Part shown: in pieces, positions 1-12,495 of the stretch
Numbering within the stretch: position 1 is the first letter of the stretch
How the letters are laid out: every line of letters starts with the position of its first letter
NCBI RefSeq assembly: GCF_025989145.1
Contig: NZ_JAPDNQ010000001.1
Coordinates: 1,364,001 to 1,428,000, forward strand
Direction: 5' to 3'
DNA from: Microbacterium sp. SSM24
GTDB taxonomy: Bacteria; Actinomycetota; Actinomycetes; Actinomycetales; Microbacteriaceae
Length of the DNA stretch: 64,000 nucleotides
Notes under the pieces: model-generated
What the model was told of the DNA's origin: nothing
What the model saw: only the letters and a program-made list of their open reading frames with translations
Database searches by the model: none
Made by a program: the position numbers and the translations under genes

Positions 1-215
1 TGAAGGGAGACGCTGCACTGCCACGTCGCTCAGAGAAGCGGCTCTATCCGGTACTCGTGTCACTGCAGTCTGTGCTCGATGTGGTGTCGCCACGCAGCAC
101 ATGGGCGCGGCGACTTCACGACCTCGTGAGCACCCGCCCACCCATGAACCTGGCTGGCATGGGGATACCCAAGAACTGGGCCGACGACGAGTTCTGGGCA
201 CGCCACATTCGGTGA
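1..215 (+). CDS. Abi-family protein, C-terminal fragment (cut by window edge)
   Basis: An open frame enters from the left edge and stops at 213-215, giving about 70 residues. It ends in a run with RLYPVLVSLQSVLDVV, then W-ARRLHDLV, then MGIPKNWADDEFW. This resembles the C-terminus of Abi_2-type abortive-infection proteins, which typically end in a Gly-Phe/Ile-Pro...W motif. The start lies outside the window. It ends 25 bp before a truncated tRNA-Ala 3' copy, so it may be the last gene of an element integrated at that tRNA. The family call rests on this tail alone and is moderate. Confidence 0.55.
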   Translation, partial: KGDAALPRRSEKRLYPVLVSLQSVLDVVSPRSTWARRLHDLVSTRPPMNLAGMGIPKNWADDEFWARHIR

Positions 216-240
216 CTGAGCCACGGGCGACGGGCGATCG

Positions 241-257
241 TTGTGGAGCCTAGGAGA
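241..257. repeat. Truncated copy of the tRNA-Ala 3' end (att-like direct repeat)
   Basis: The 17-mer TTGTGGAGCCTAGGAGA occurs here and again at 326-342, where it is the 3' end of the intact tRNA-Ala gene on the minus strand. A short direct repeat of a tRNA 3' end is the usual trace of tyrosine-integrase integration. The Abi-like gene lies on the outer side. The second element end would lie beyond the left edge, so only the repeat itself is seen. Confidence 0.6.
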
Positions 258-290
258 CTCCGTCGCCTCGTATCGCAGGTCCGGATAACT

Positions 291-323
291 GAGAAGCGCC
301 GCCCCTTCGGGACGGCGCTTCTC
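291..323 (-). terminator. Hairpin downstream of the tRNA pair
   Basis: GAGAAGCGCCG at 291-301 pairs with CGGCGCTTCTC at 313-323 around a short C/G-rich loop. It lies immediately 3' of the minus-strand tRNA-Ala gene. There is no clear U-tract, so it is a strong stem that may end the tRNA transcript, not a textbook intrinsic terminator. Confidence 0.5.
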
Positions 324-328
324 GATTG

Positions 329-401
329 TGGAGCCTAGGAGATTCGAACTCCTGACATCCTGCTTGCAAAGCAGGCGCTCTACCAACTGAGCTAAGGCCC
401 C
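329..401 (-). tRNA. tRNA-Ala (anticodon TGC)
   Basis: On the minus strand a 73-nt cloverleaf is readable. Its acceptor stem is GGGGCCT/AGGCTCC with discriminator A, the D-arm has the AGCTCAGTTGGT pattern, the anticodon stem-loop carries TTTGCAA with anticodon TGC, and the T-arm has GTTCGAA. CCA is not encoded. It lies 14 bp downstream of tRNA-Ile, so the two are probably co-transcribed. Its 3' end is duplicated at 241-257. Confidence 0.95.
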
Positions 402-415
402 TCTTGAGATGACGG

Positions 416-489
416 TGGGGCTACCAGGACTTGAACCTGGGACCTCTTCATTATCAGTGAAGCGCTCTAACCGCCTGAGCTATAGCCCC
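416..489 (-). tRNA. tRNA-Ile (anticodon GAT)
   Basis: A 74-nt minus-strand cloverleaf has acceptor stem GGGGCTA/TAGCCCC, discriminator A, anticodon loop CTGATAA (anticodon GAT) and T-loop GTTCAAG. CCA is not encoded. It precedes tRNA-Ala in the same direction. An Ile-Ala tRNA pair close to gyrA is a common arrangement in Actinomycetota. Confidence 0.95.
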
Positions 490-640
490 GTCTGGACCGG
501 CGTTTTCGAGCCGATCAACCTCCAAGACTTTACCCGACGCCCGCCGTTTTCACGAATCGGAGCGGATGCCGCGTCGCCGGCCGAGGCAGAGCGCGACGCG
601 CCTGACGCCCGCACGCCGGGAGCCGCGATTGACTGTCTCC

Positions 641-1354
641 ATGGCGGCGACCTCACACGAAGGCGAACCCCACGGGTCCGGACTGGGCCAGCGACTGAAC
701 TGGCTGCGGGCCGGCGTGCTCGGTGCGAACGACGGCATCGTGTCGGTCGCGGCGCTCGTGGTGGGCGTCGCGGGTGCGACCACGGATGCCCCCGCTCTGT
801 TCCTGGCGGGCATCGCCGGTCTCGTCGGCGGTGCGATCTCGATGGCTCTCGGCGAGTACGTCTCCGTCAGCAGCCAACGCGACAGTGAGCGCGCGCTCAT
901 CGCGAAGGAGTCGCGCGAGCTGCGCGACATGCCTGCGGAAGAGCTCGAGGAGCTGACTCAGCTCTACCGCGACCGCGGCCTCACGGAAGACACGGCCCGT
1001 CGCGTCGCCGAGGAGCTGACCGCCCACGACGCACTGTCGGCGCACCTCGAGGTCGAGCTGCACATCGATCAGCACGACCTCGTCAACCCCTGGCATGCCG
1101 CGCTGTCGTCCGCCGTCGCCTTCACACTCGGGGCGCTGCTGCCGCTGCTCGCCATCCTTCTCCCACCACCTGAATGGCGAGTCCCGGTCACGTTCGCCGC
1201 GGTGCTCATCGCGCTCGCGATCACCGGCAGCATCTCAGCTCAGCTGGGTGGCTCGTCCAAGGGCCGGGCCGTCCTGCGCCTCGTCCTCGGAGGCGCGCTC
1301 GCCCTCGGAGCGACCTGGCTCATCGGCACACTGCTGGGAACAACCGTGGTGTGA
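641..1354 (+). CDS. VIT1/CCC1-family membrane transporter
   Basis: A 237-residue protein of the VIT family, whose members move Fe2+ or Mn2+ across membranes. After a short polar N-terminus the first helix carries the family pattern RAGVLGANDGIVSVAAL. A glycine-rich second helix, GIAGLVGGAISMALGEYVSVSSQ, follows. A Glu-rich cytoplasmic stretch (about residues 90-145, EELEELTQLYRDRG) is the usual metal-binding segment, and three hydrophobic helices close the protein. The ATG at 641 was chosen because the family homology starts shortly after it; an upstream ATG at 566 would add an unlikely basic leader. Substrate is not determined by the sequence. Confidence 0.85.
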   Translation: MAATSHEGEPHGSGLGQRLNWLRAGVLGANDGIVSVAALVVGVAGATTDAPALFLAGIAGLVGGAISMALGEYVSVSSQRDSERALIAKESRELRDMPAEELEELTQLYRDRGLTEDTARRVAEELTAHDALSAHLEVELHIDQHDLVNPWHAALSSAVAFTLGALLPLLAILLPPPEWRVPVTFAAVLIALAITGSISAQLGGSSKGRAVLRLVLGGALALGATWLIGTLLGTTVV

Positions 1355-1382
1355 CGCGCCGGCCGGCAGCCGGCATCCGCGG

Positions 1383-1783
1383 TCAGTTCGAGGTGAAGCC
1401 GACCAGAAGGCCGCCGGTGACCTTGACGGCGAGGTTGTAGATGCCGGCCAGCACCGCGCCGAGGACCGTCACGACCACGAGGTTGAGGATCGCGACGACC
1501 GCCGAGAACGCGAGCACCTGCGGCAGGCTGACGAACTGCGACAGCAGGATGGTGCCGTCGGTGAAGTTTCCGAAGAACTCGTCCGCGCGCGCGATGAGGC
1601 CCGTGGTCTGCACGACCAGGAAGACGAGGACGAACGACACGACGGTCACCACAGCGAGCGCGATGGCCGCGAGGAACGACAGCTTCACGGCCGACCAGAA
1701 GTCGACGTAGACCAGGCGCAGGCGCACCTGCTTGGCGGATGTCTTATGGCTGGACTTCTTGGCGAGCTTGTCGGCTACCGTGC

Positions 1784-1787
<4 letters not shown>
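1383..1787 (-). CDS. DUF3566 membrane protein
   Basis: A 134-residue protein with a basic N-terminus ([19 protein letters not shown]) and two hydrophobic segments, matching DUF3566. This actinobacterial family of unknown function is typically encoded directly downstream of gyrA. Its start overlaps the gyrA stop by 4 bp (1784-1787), so it is translationally coupled and belongs to the gyrB-gyrA transcript. The helices span about residues 33-62 and 88-115. Confidence 0.85.
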
Positions 1788-4381
<2,594 letters not shown>

Positions 4382-4412
4382 GTGTTTCCGTATTCTCAGT
4401 TCGCTTCGTCGA

Positions 4413-6452
<2,040 letters not shown>

Positions 6453-6571
6453 TCAGGGCGCTCCAGATCGTTCGGCGGGTGCCCTGACAGTCTACCAAGT
6501 CTGCCCTTGCTTAGCGGGCTTATACGCCTCTGTGGAGGACGGAAATCGTTCCGGACGATATCTGACGTGGC

Positions 6572-7105
6572 TCAGCCGTAGGTATCGCGCGGACCACGCC
6601 CTGGAATCGTTCTGGGACCCCATTTCCAGGAGGGGACGTCCGGCCCGATGAAACGGATCGCGTCGACACCCGCGTCGGGGAACCGCCGGACGATCTCCGA
6701 GAGGATGTGCGCGCGCATGAGCTGGAGCTGCTTCGCCCAGGCCGTCGAGTCGGCCTGCACGGTGAGCGTGCCCTGCGAGAAAGCCACCGGCCGGGTGTGC
6801 CCCGCAGTGTCTTCGCCGGCGACATCCGACCACGCACGGACCACGTCTTCGCGGGCGAGATCCTTGTCCCACCCGGCTTCCCGCGTGAGCTGGGCCAGGA
6901 CGTCGCCCATGCCCCGGGGATCGCGGCCGGCGGTGAAAGGCAGGTTCTCGTCGTCCGCGGTGCGCTTGCGTCGCTTGCGGAACGCTCGCGCGGGCGGCTC
7001 CAGCCCGCGCAGCCGCAGGTACGTCGCGACGGTCTCGGGTATGGCCGCGCGGGCGACGCCGGAATCGGATGCCGCGCCCTCTGCCGACGTGCCGGGATCA
7101 GGCAT
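6572..7105 (-). CDS. dciA: DUF721 / DciA-family helicase-loading protein
   Basis: A 177-residue DUF721 protein. The family includes DciA, the replicative helicase loader/operator of bacteria lacking DnaC or DnaI, and is found between recF and gyrB in Actinomycetota. The DUF721 core is the C-terminal half, with the W-x-x-V-x-G pattern (AWSDVAGEDTAGH), the strand LTVQADSTAWAKQLQLM and the closing RFPDAGVDAIRF. The N-terminus is polar and basic. The ATG at 7105 overlaps the recF stop by 8 bp, implying coupling; a longer start at 7171 is less likely. Confidence 0.85.
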   Translation of the reverse strand: MPDPGTSAEGAASDSGVARAAIPETVATYLRLRGLEPPARAFRKRRKRTADDENLPFTAGRDPRGMGDVLAQLTREAGWDKDLAREDVVRAWSDVAGEDTAGHTRPVAFSQGTLTVQADSTAWAKQLQLMRAHILSEIVRRFPDAGVDAIRFIGPDVPSWKWGPRTIPGRGPRDTYG

Positions 7106-8294
7106 CCGTCGCCTCCAGGATCGTGCCGGCCTCGACACGCACGACGCGTGCGCGCAGCGCGGCGGGGACATCCTCCTCCACAGCCGCGGTCACCACCACC
7201 TGCTCGTAGTCGCCGGCGAGAAGCGCCAGCCGTGCGCGACGATCGGTGTCGAGCTCGGCGAAGACGTCGTCGAGGATCAGCACGGGGTCGCCCAGCCGAG
7301 ATTCCGCCCGCAGGAGTTCGGCCGACGCGAGTCGCAGCGCAAGCGCGACCGACCACGATTCACCGTGGGACGCGTATCCCTTGACCGGGAGTCCGCGCAC
7401 CCGGAGCACGAGGTCGTCGCGGTGCGGGCCGACCAGGGTGAGACCACGATCCAGCTCGGCGTTCCTGCGCTCGGCGAGCGCCTGACGGAAGAGATCCGCG
7501 ATGGGGAGGCCGGATGCCCCGGCCGAACCCGCCCCGTCAGCCGCGCGGGCCGAGGCGGAATCCCGTCCAGAGGATGCGTCGAGATCGGGGTCGGCTCCTG
7601 CGACGGACAGCATCCACTCCGCCTCCGGACGGTGATCGGCCCCGGCGATGGCGGAGTAGGCAGCCGCGAGAGGAGCTGCGAGGTCGGTCGCTAGTTGGAG
7701 ACGTGCCTCGATGACCTCCGTGCCGAGCGCGACGAGCTTGTCGTCCCACACATCCAGCGTGGTGAGGGCGTCGCCTCGGATGCCGCGCGCCTTCGCGGAC
7801 TTGAGGAGCGCCGTGCGCTGCTTGAGCACGCGGTCGTAGTCGGCGAGCACACCGGCCATGCGCGGCGCGCGCTGCACGAGCAGCTGGTCGGCGAACCGGC
7901 GGCGCGACGACGGATCGCCACGGACGATCTGGAGGTCCTCGGGAGCGAAGAGCACGACCTGGGCGTAGCGCGGCAGCTCCGCCGGCTTGACCGGCGCACC
8001 GTTCACCCGCGCCTTGTTGGAACCCTGGCGATTCAGCTGCGCCTCGAGCAGGACGTGCCGCTCACCGTGGGCGAGACGTGCGCGGATGATCGCGGCATCC
8101 GCTCCGTCACGGACCATCGGCGCGTCGTTCGACACGCGATGAGACCCGAGGGTCGCGAAGAAGCCGATCGCTTCGGCGAGATTCGTCTTGCCCTGACCGT
8201 TGCGGCCGACGAAGACGTTCGGACCGGGACCGAGCGTGACATCGGCGACCGCGTAGTTGCGGAAGTCGACGAGACTCAGCTGCTCCACGATCAC
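7098..8294 (-). CDS. recF: DNA replication and repair protein RecF
   Basis: A 398-residue RecF, an SMC/ABC-type ATPase acting with RecO and RecR to load RecA at ssDNA gaps. Walker A is GRNGQGKTN (30-38), and Walker B with D-loop is LILDDVFAELD near residue 340. The Q-rich signature area (ESWSVALALRLASAEL) precedes it. A low-complexity Ser/Ala/Gly stretch at about residues 215-240 is an insertion relative to typical RecF. It sits 28 bp downstream of dnaN and is coupled to dciA. Confidence 0.97.
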   Translation of the reverse strand: MIVEQLSLVDFRNYAVADVTLGPGPNVFVGRNGQGKTNLAEAIGFFATLGSHRVSNDAPMVRDGADAAIIRARLAHGERHVLLEAQLNRQGSNKARVNGAPVKPAELPRYAQVVLFAPEDLQIVRGDPSSRRRFADQLLVQRAPRMAGVLADYDRVLKQRTALLKSAKARGIRGDALTTLDVWDDKLVALGTEVIEARLQLATDLAAPLAAAYSAIAGADHRPEAEWMLSVAGADPDLDASSGRDSASARAADGAGSAGASGLPIADLFRQALAERRNAELDRGLTLVGPHRDDLVLRVRGLPVKGYASHGESWSVALALRLASAELLRAESRLGDPVLILDDVFAELDTDRRARLALLAGDYEQVVVTAAVEEDVPAALRARVVRVEAGTILEATDA

Positions 8295-8322
8295 CGGACA
8301 AGCCTAATGATCGGCGACGACG

Positions 8323-9474
8323 TCAGCGGAGCAGGAGGTTCGGCTGCAGCAGGTAGCGGAACGAGTCAGCGCCCGCCTTGTCCACCGAGGTCTGCGGGGT
8401 GACGAGCACGGGGCTCAGCTTGTTCGCGTTCTCGCTCGAGGTGAACGTGATGCGCACGAACTCGCTCTTGACCGCGCTGAGCGACTCCAGCAGGTACTGC
8501 GGGTTGAGGCCGAGCGTGACATCCTCACCGACGAGGTTCGCGTCGACCGACTCGGTCGCACGCGCCTGCTCGGTGCCGGAGGCGTCCATCGACACGCTGT
8601 CGGTCGTGAACGTGAACCGCAGCGGGGCGGAGCGGTCGAGCACGAGCGACACCCGGCGAACCGCTTCGACGAGATCGGCGGTGTTGACGACGGCGTGATG
8701 CTCGGTGGCCTCGGGGAACAGGCGACGCACCGGCGGGAAGTTGCCCTTGATGAGCAGCGAGGTGACGGTCTTGTTGCCGGCGGTGAAGGCGATGATCTCG
8801 CGGTCGCCCGACCCGGAGAAGGCGATCGAGATGTCGCCGCCGTGGGCGAACGTTTTGCCGACCTCGGTGAGCGTGCGAGCCGGCACGAGCGCGGTCGTCG
8901 ACTCGTCGGATGCGACGCCGCCGCCGTCCCACGGGATCTCGCGGAGTGCGACGCGATAGCGGTCGGTGGCGACGAGGCTGAGCGCGTTCCCGGTGACCTC
9001 CAGCTGCACGCCGGTGAGCACGGGGGTGACGTCGTCACGGGATGCGGCGAACGCGACCTGCGCGATGGCGGTGGCGAATTCCTCGGACGGGACGAGACCG
9101 GAGTCGCCCGTGACCTCGGGAATGGCCGGGTACTCCTGCACCGGCATCGACGCGAGGGTGAACCGTGCGGAGCCGCACGTGAGAAGGATGCCGCCGTCCT
9201 CGTCGACCTCGACCTCGATCGGGGCGTTCGGCAGACGGCTCGCGATCTCGGACAGCAGTCGGCCGTGCACGAGGATCGTGCCCGGGTCGTCGACCGTCGC
9301 CTCGATCGTCGTACGAGCGGATGCCTCGTAGTCGAAGGCGGCGAGCGAGAGACCGGCATCGGATGCCTCGATCAGCACGCCCGCGAGGATCGGCTGCGGG
9401 TTGCGCTGCGGCAGGAGCTTGACGACGAACGACACTGCTTCGCTGAACACATCGCGATTGACGTGGAACTTCAC
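8323..9474 (-). CDS. dnaN: DNA polymerase III sliding clamp (beta subunit)
   Basis: The 383-residue processivity clamp. It opens with MKFHVNRDVFSEAVSFV and shows three repeated clamp domains; LLPQRNPQPILAGVLIEA is the conserved first helix and strand. The C-terminus ends near VDKAGADSFRYLLQP, where family members carry the partner-binding peptide pocket. It lies downstream of the oriC intergenic region and upstream of recF, all on the minus strand. The dnaN promoter should lie in 9475-9560. Confidence 0.98.
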   Translation of the reverse strand: MKFHVNRDVFSEAVSFVVKLLPQRNPQPILAGVLIEASDAGLSLAAFDYEASARTTIEATVDDPGTILVHGRLLSEIASRLPNAPIEVEVDEDGGILLTCGSARFTLASMPVQEYPAIPEVTGDSGLVPSEEFATAIAQVAFAASRDDVTPVLTGVQLEVTGNALSLVATDRYRVALREIPWDGGGVASDESTTALVPARTLTEVGKTFAHGGDISIAFSGSGDREIIAFTAGNKTVTSLLIKGNFPPVRRLFPEATEHHAVVNTADLVEAVRRVSLVLDRSAPLRFTFTTDSVSMDASGTEQARATESVDANLVGEDVTLGLNPQYLLESLSAVKSEFVRITFTSSENANKLSPVLVTPQTSVDKAGADSFRYLLQPNLLLR

Positions 9475-9903
9475 GAATGCTCCCTCGAGTGCTGGCTGGG
9501 GGTTCTCATGCTAGTGCCAGGCCGTACCGATGCTAGTGCCCGGGGCCCGCAGCATCCGTCCACCGTTCTCTCCACCTTCGAGGTGATCGGATCCTTCTTC
9601 ATCAAATACTTCTTGTCATGGTGTTAACCGCTGTGGAAACTGTGGACAACTCAGCCGATCCCAATCAAGACATGGGAACTACACGCGTGTGAGATGTGGA
9701 GCGGCTGCGGAACGTCGTGCGGAGGGAGATTCCGCGCCTCGCGAATCTTCCCCACTCATCCACAGGCTGTGACGCGGCACCCACAGGCTGTCCGCAGTGC
9801 CGGCGAGTTATCCACAGGTTTTCCACACTGTGAAGAACGTAAATGATGGCGTTCTCATCTTCGGCTGTCAAGAACTTTTCGCGGTATATCACCGCGACGA
9901 GTT
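9475..9903. other. oriC: Chromosomal replication origin (oriC) in the dnaA-dnaN gap
   Basis: This 429-bp non-coding gap between dnaA and dnaN holds several DnaA boxes. A perfect TTATCCACA lies at 9808-9816 and TTTTCCACA at 9819-9827. TCATCCACA is at 9756-9764. The reverse-oriented TGTGGACAA is at 9641-9649 and TGTGGAAAC at 9632-9640. Weaker CCCACAG copies surround them. An AT-richer stretch around 9593-9628 could be the unwinding element. The dnaA-dnaN gap is the usual actinobacterial origin position. Confidence 0.9.
9508..9540. promoter_or_regulatory. Paired 11-bp direct repeats in front of dnaN
   Basis: ATGCTAGTGCC occurs at 9508-9518 and 9530-9540, exactly 22 bp apart, two helical turns. 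On the minus strand each reads GGCACTAGCAT, with TAGCAT resembling a -10 hexamer. They lie 34-66 bp upstream of the dnaN start, so they could be tandem promoter -10 elements or a paired binding site. Function is inferred from position and spacing only. Confidence 0.4.
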
Positions 9904-11340
9904 TCAACGCCCGTTTCGGCCGAGCTGCGTGGTGATCTCGGTCACCTGGTTGTAGATCGAACGGCGCTCTTTCATGAGGTCGCTGATCTTCTTGTACGCG
10001 TACATCACGGTCGTGTGATCGCGATTTCCGAAGAGCTGGCCGATCTTGGGCAGGGACAGGCTGGTGCGCTCGCGACAGAGATACATCGCGATCTGTCGGG
10101 CGGTGGCGACGGACTGCGACCGGCTCGAGCCGTAGAGGTCGTCGACCGTCAGCTTGAAGTAGGCAGCGGTCGCCGTGATGATGTCGGTCGGCGAGATGAC
10201 GTTGGCGTCGTCCTGATCGATGATGTCCCGCAGCACCGTCTGGGCGAGCGAGATGTCGAGGGTCGAGCGGTTCAGGCTCGCGAACGCCGACACTCGGATG
10301 AGCGCGCCTTCGAGTTCGCGGATGTTGCTCGAGACGACGGTCGCGATGTACTCCAGCACCTCGTCGGGGATGTGGAGGCGCTCGGACTGCGCCTTCTTGC
10401 GGAGGATCGCGATGCGGGTCTCGAGGTCGGGCGCCTGCACATCGGTGATGAGGCCCCACTCGAACCGGCTGCGCATCCGGTCCTCGAAGCCGGTCAGATG
10501 CTTCGGCGGAACATCGCTCGTGATCACGACCTGCTTGTCGTGATCGTGCAGCGTGTTGAAGGTGTGGAAGAACGCCTCCTGCGTCTCGGCACGTCCCTGG
10601 AGGAACTGGATGTCGTCGATCAGAAGGATGTCGACATCGCGGTAGCGCGCCTGGAACGCCGAACCGCGGTTGTTGGCGATCGAGTTGATGAAGTCGTTGG
10701 TGAACTCCTCGCTCGACACGTAGCGGACGCGGATGCCGGAGTACAGGCTCATCGCGTAGTCGCCGATGGCGTGGAGGAGGTGCGTCTTCCCGAGACCCGA
10801 GTCGCCGTAGATGAACAGCGGGTTGTAGGCCTTGGCCGGTGCCTCAGCGACAGCGACCGCCGCCGCGTGGGCGAAACGGTTCGACTGGCCGATGACGAAG
10901 TTGTCGAAGGTGTACTTCGGGTTCAGGCGGGTGTCGCTGCGCGAGACGGAGGGTGCGGCATCCGGTGCGTCGTCCAGCGGAGAGCGTGCGATCGGCGCCG
11001 GCGCCGGGGCCGTGGGGGCACCGGGCTGCAGCGAGGCGGGTGCCGTCAAGTGGGCGTCGGCGAGTTCGGGGTTGACGACGACCCGGAAGGTGCTCGTCGG
11101 CTGAGGAGATTCCTGCTCGACGCGACCGAGCGCCTCCATGATCGGAGTGCGCATGCGCTTGGTGAACTGCGCGGCGGTGAGGTCGTTGGGCACATCGAGG
11201 TAGAGCGTGCCGCCCATGACGCCCTGCGGCACAGCCAGGTTCAGGAATCCCTGCAGCTGAGGCGTGATGCGGTCGTCGCGCGTGAGCTCGCCGAGCACGC
11301 TCGTCCAGACCGGGACATCTGGAATTTCGTGCGGTGACAT
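9904..11340 (-). CDS. dnaA: Chromosomal replication initiator DnaA
   Basis: A 478-residue initiator that binds oriC boxes and melts the origin. The N-terminal helicase-interaction domain is followed by a Pro/Ala linker (about 95-135). The AAA+ domain then shows Walker [10 protein letters not shown] (from residue 179) and Walker [10 protein letters not shown]. The C-terminal domain IV contains the signature [20 protein letters not shown], which contacts the DnaA box. It is divergent from rpmH across a 311-bp gap. A DnaA box at 11398-11406 in that gap suggests autoregulation. Confidence 0.98.
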   Translation of the reverse strand: MSPHEIPDVPVWTSVLGELTRDDRITPQLQGFLNLAVPQGVMGGTLYLDVPNDLTAAQFTKRMRTPIMEALGRVEQESPQPTSTFRVVVNPELADAHLTAPASLQPGAPTAPAPAPIARSPLDDAPDAAPSVSRSDTRLNPKYTFDNFVIGQSNRFAHAAAVAVAEAPAKAYNPLFIYGDSGLGKTHLLHAIGDYAMSLYSGIRVRYVSSEEFTNDFINSIANNRGSAFQARYRDVDILLIDDIQFLQGRAETQEAFFHTFNTLHDHDKQVVITSDVPPKHLTGFEDRMRSRFEWGLITDVQAPDLETRIAILRKKAQSERLHIPDEVLEYIATVVSSNIRELEGALIRVSAFASLNRSTLDISLAQTVLRDIIDQDDANVISPTDIITATAAYFKLTVDDLYGSSRSQSVATARQIAMYLCRERTSLSLPKIGQLFGNRDHTTVMYAYKKISDLMKERRSIYNQVTEITTQLGRNGR

Positions 11341-11397
11341 CGGTCCCCCGGGTTGTTGATCATTCCGCCAGAATCCGCGGAAAGATCACGCGGAGCC

Positions 11398-11406
11398 TGT
11401 GGATAA
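11398..11406 (-). promoter_or_regulatory. DnaA box in the dnaA upstream region
   Basis: TGTGGATAA is the exact complement of TTATCCACA. It lies 58 bp upstream of the dnaA start. A perfect box in front of dnaA is the known basis of DnaA autorepression in several bacteria; that role is inferred here. The rest of the 311-bp dnaA-rpmH gap holds the rpmH promoter and no gene. Confidence 0.7.
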
Positions 11407-11530
11407 GTGCCGGAGACACGCTAGGTCAGCGGGCGCCTCATGAGCAAACTCCACTGTAGATCGAGCGGGTGTGTCGTTGCCAGGGCGGATGCCGCGTCCC
11501 CGGCATAATGCCGGTCACAGTGTTCTCGGT

Positions 11531-11559
11531 TTGAGTTCTCAGGCGGCTCGGCGTACCCT
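11531..11559 (+). promoter_or_regulatory. Candidate rpmH promoter
   Basis: TTGAGT at 11531-11536 and TACCCT at 11554-11559 are spaced by 17 bp. They fit a housekeeping sigma promoter driving rpmH, whose start is about 93 bp further on. The assignment is by consensus similarity only. Confidence 0.45.
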
Positions 11560-11651
11560 AAATCGGTTGACTTCTGCCCATTCGGCAGTCCCTTTGTACG
11601 TAGCGTCCCCGGTATCAGAGTCCCGGTGACACCTGATCCGGAAGTGATCCC

Positions 11652-11789
11652 ATGACCAAGCGCACCTTCCAGCCCAACAACCGCCGTCGCGCGAAGAAGC
11701 ACGGCTTCCGTGCCCGCATGCGCACCCGCGCCGGCCGCGCCATCCTCTCGGCTCGTCGCGGCAAGGGCCGCACCGAGCTCTCGGCCTGA
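11652..11789 (+). CDS. rpmH: 50S ribosomal protein L34
   Basis: A 45-residue basic protein, [20 protein letters not shown] and so on, with the L34 hallmark [19 protein letters not shown]. It is a structural protein of the large ribosomal subunit. The gene is divergent from dnaA and is followed after 9 bp by rnpA, the near-universal rpmH-rnpA pairing. The ATG at 11652 gives the standard family length. Confidence 0.97.
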   Translation: MTKRTFQPNNRRRAKKHGFRARMRTRAGRAILSARRGKGRTELSA

Positions 11790-11798
11790 CCCCGAGCG

Positions 11799-12134
11799 GT
11801 GCTGGCGAGGCCGAACCGACTCACCCGCGGCGCGGAGTACAAGGCCGTCGTCCGCCGGGGTCGTCGTTGTGCCGGGACGCACACCGTGACCTATGTGAAA
11901 CCCGCCGTGGCCGAAGGCCCGGCGCGTTTCGGTTTCATCGTCAGCCGCCAGGTCGGCGGCGCTGTCGTTCGCAACACCGTCCGTCGTCGGCTCAAGGCGC
12001 TGTGCGCCGAGGCTCTGCCGACCGTCGCCGAGGGCAATGACATCGTGATCCGCGCCCTGCCGAGCGCAGCATCCGTGCCGTTCGGGGAACTGCGCGACGA
12101 AGTCGTGCGGTGCCTGGCCCGGAGAGCCACATGA
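11799..12134 (+). CDS. rnpA: Ribonuclease P protein component
   Basis: A 111-residue basic protein that assists the RNase P RNA in maturing tRNA 5' ends. The signature RNR-like motif is VVRNTVRRRLKAL around residues 56-68, preceded by FGFIVSRQVGGA. It opens LARPNRLTRGAEYKAVVRRG. Translation starts at GTG 11799. Its stop overlaps the yidD ATG (ATGA at 12131-12134), so the two are coupled. Confidence 0.95.
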   Translation: MLARPNRLTRGAEYKAVVRRGRRCAGTHTVTYVKPAVAEGPARFGFIVSRQVGGAVVRNTVRRRLKALCAEALPTVAEGNDIVIRALPSAASVPFGELRDEVVRCLARRAT

Positions 12135-12487
12135 GCGTCCTGCCCGCCTACGCCATCGGAGACGCGGGGCTCGCGGCATCCGATCTCCTGCGCACCGTTC
12201 CGCTGGTTCCCCGCAACGCGGTGCTCGCTCTTCTGCACGGATACCGCGCGACGATCTCCCACACGTACGGCGACGTCTGCAAGTACTACCCGTCGTGCTC
12301 GGCCTACGCCGTCGGCGCGGTTCAGCAGCACGGCGCCGTCAAGGGCGCGGCACTCACCGCAGCCCGCCTGGCCCGCTGCCACCCCTGGGCCGTCGGCGGC
12401 GTCGACGACGTTCCGCCGCACTCGCACTTCCGGCACGCACTGACCCCTCACGGGTTCGTCGTGCCCGCCCCCACTGGAAAGGACTGA
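12131..12487 (+). CDS. yidD: Membrane protein insertion efficiency factor YidD
   Basis: A 118-residue YidD protein, a small membrane-associated helper of YidC-dependent insertion. The conserved core reads YRATISHTYGDVCKYYPSCS followed by AYA, then RLARCHPW, including the three typical cysteines. The ATG at 12131 overlaps the rnpA stop. The longer frame from 12110 would add seven residues with no support. It is 8 bp upstream of yidC, completing the rpmH-rnpA-yidD-yidC order. Confidence 0.95.
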   Translation: MSVLPAYAIGDAGLAASDLLRTVPLVPRNAVLALLHGYRATISHTYGDVCKYYPSCSAYAVGAVQQHGAVKGAALTAARLARCHPWAVGGVDDVPPHSHFRHALTPHGFVVPAPTGKD

Positions 12488-12495
12488 TCCTCCGC

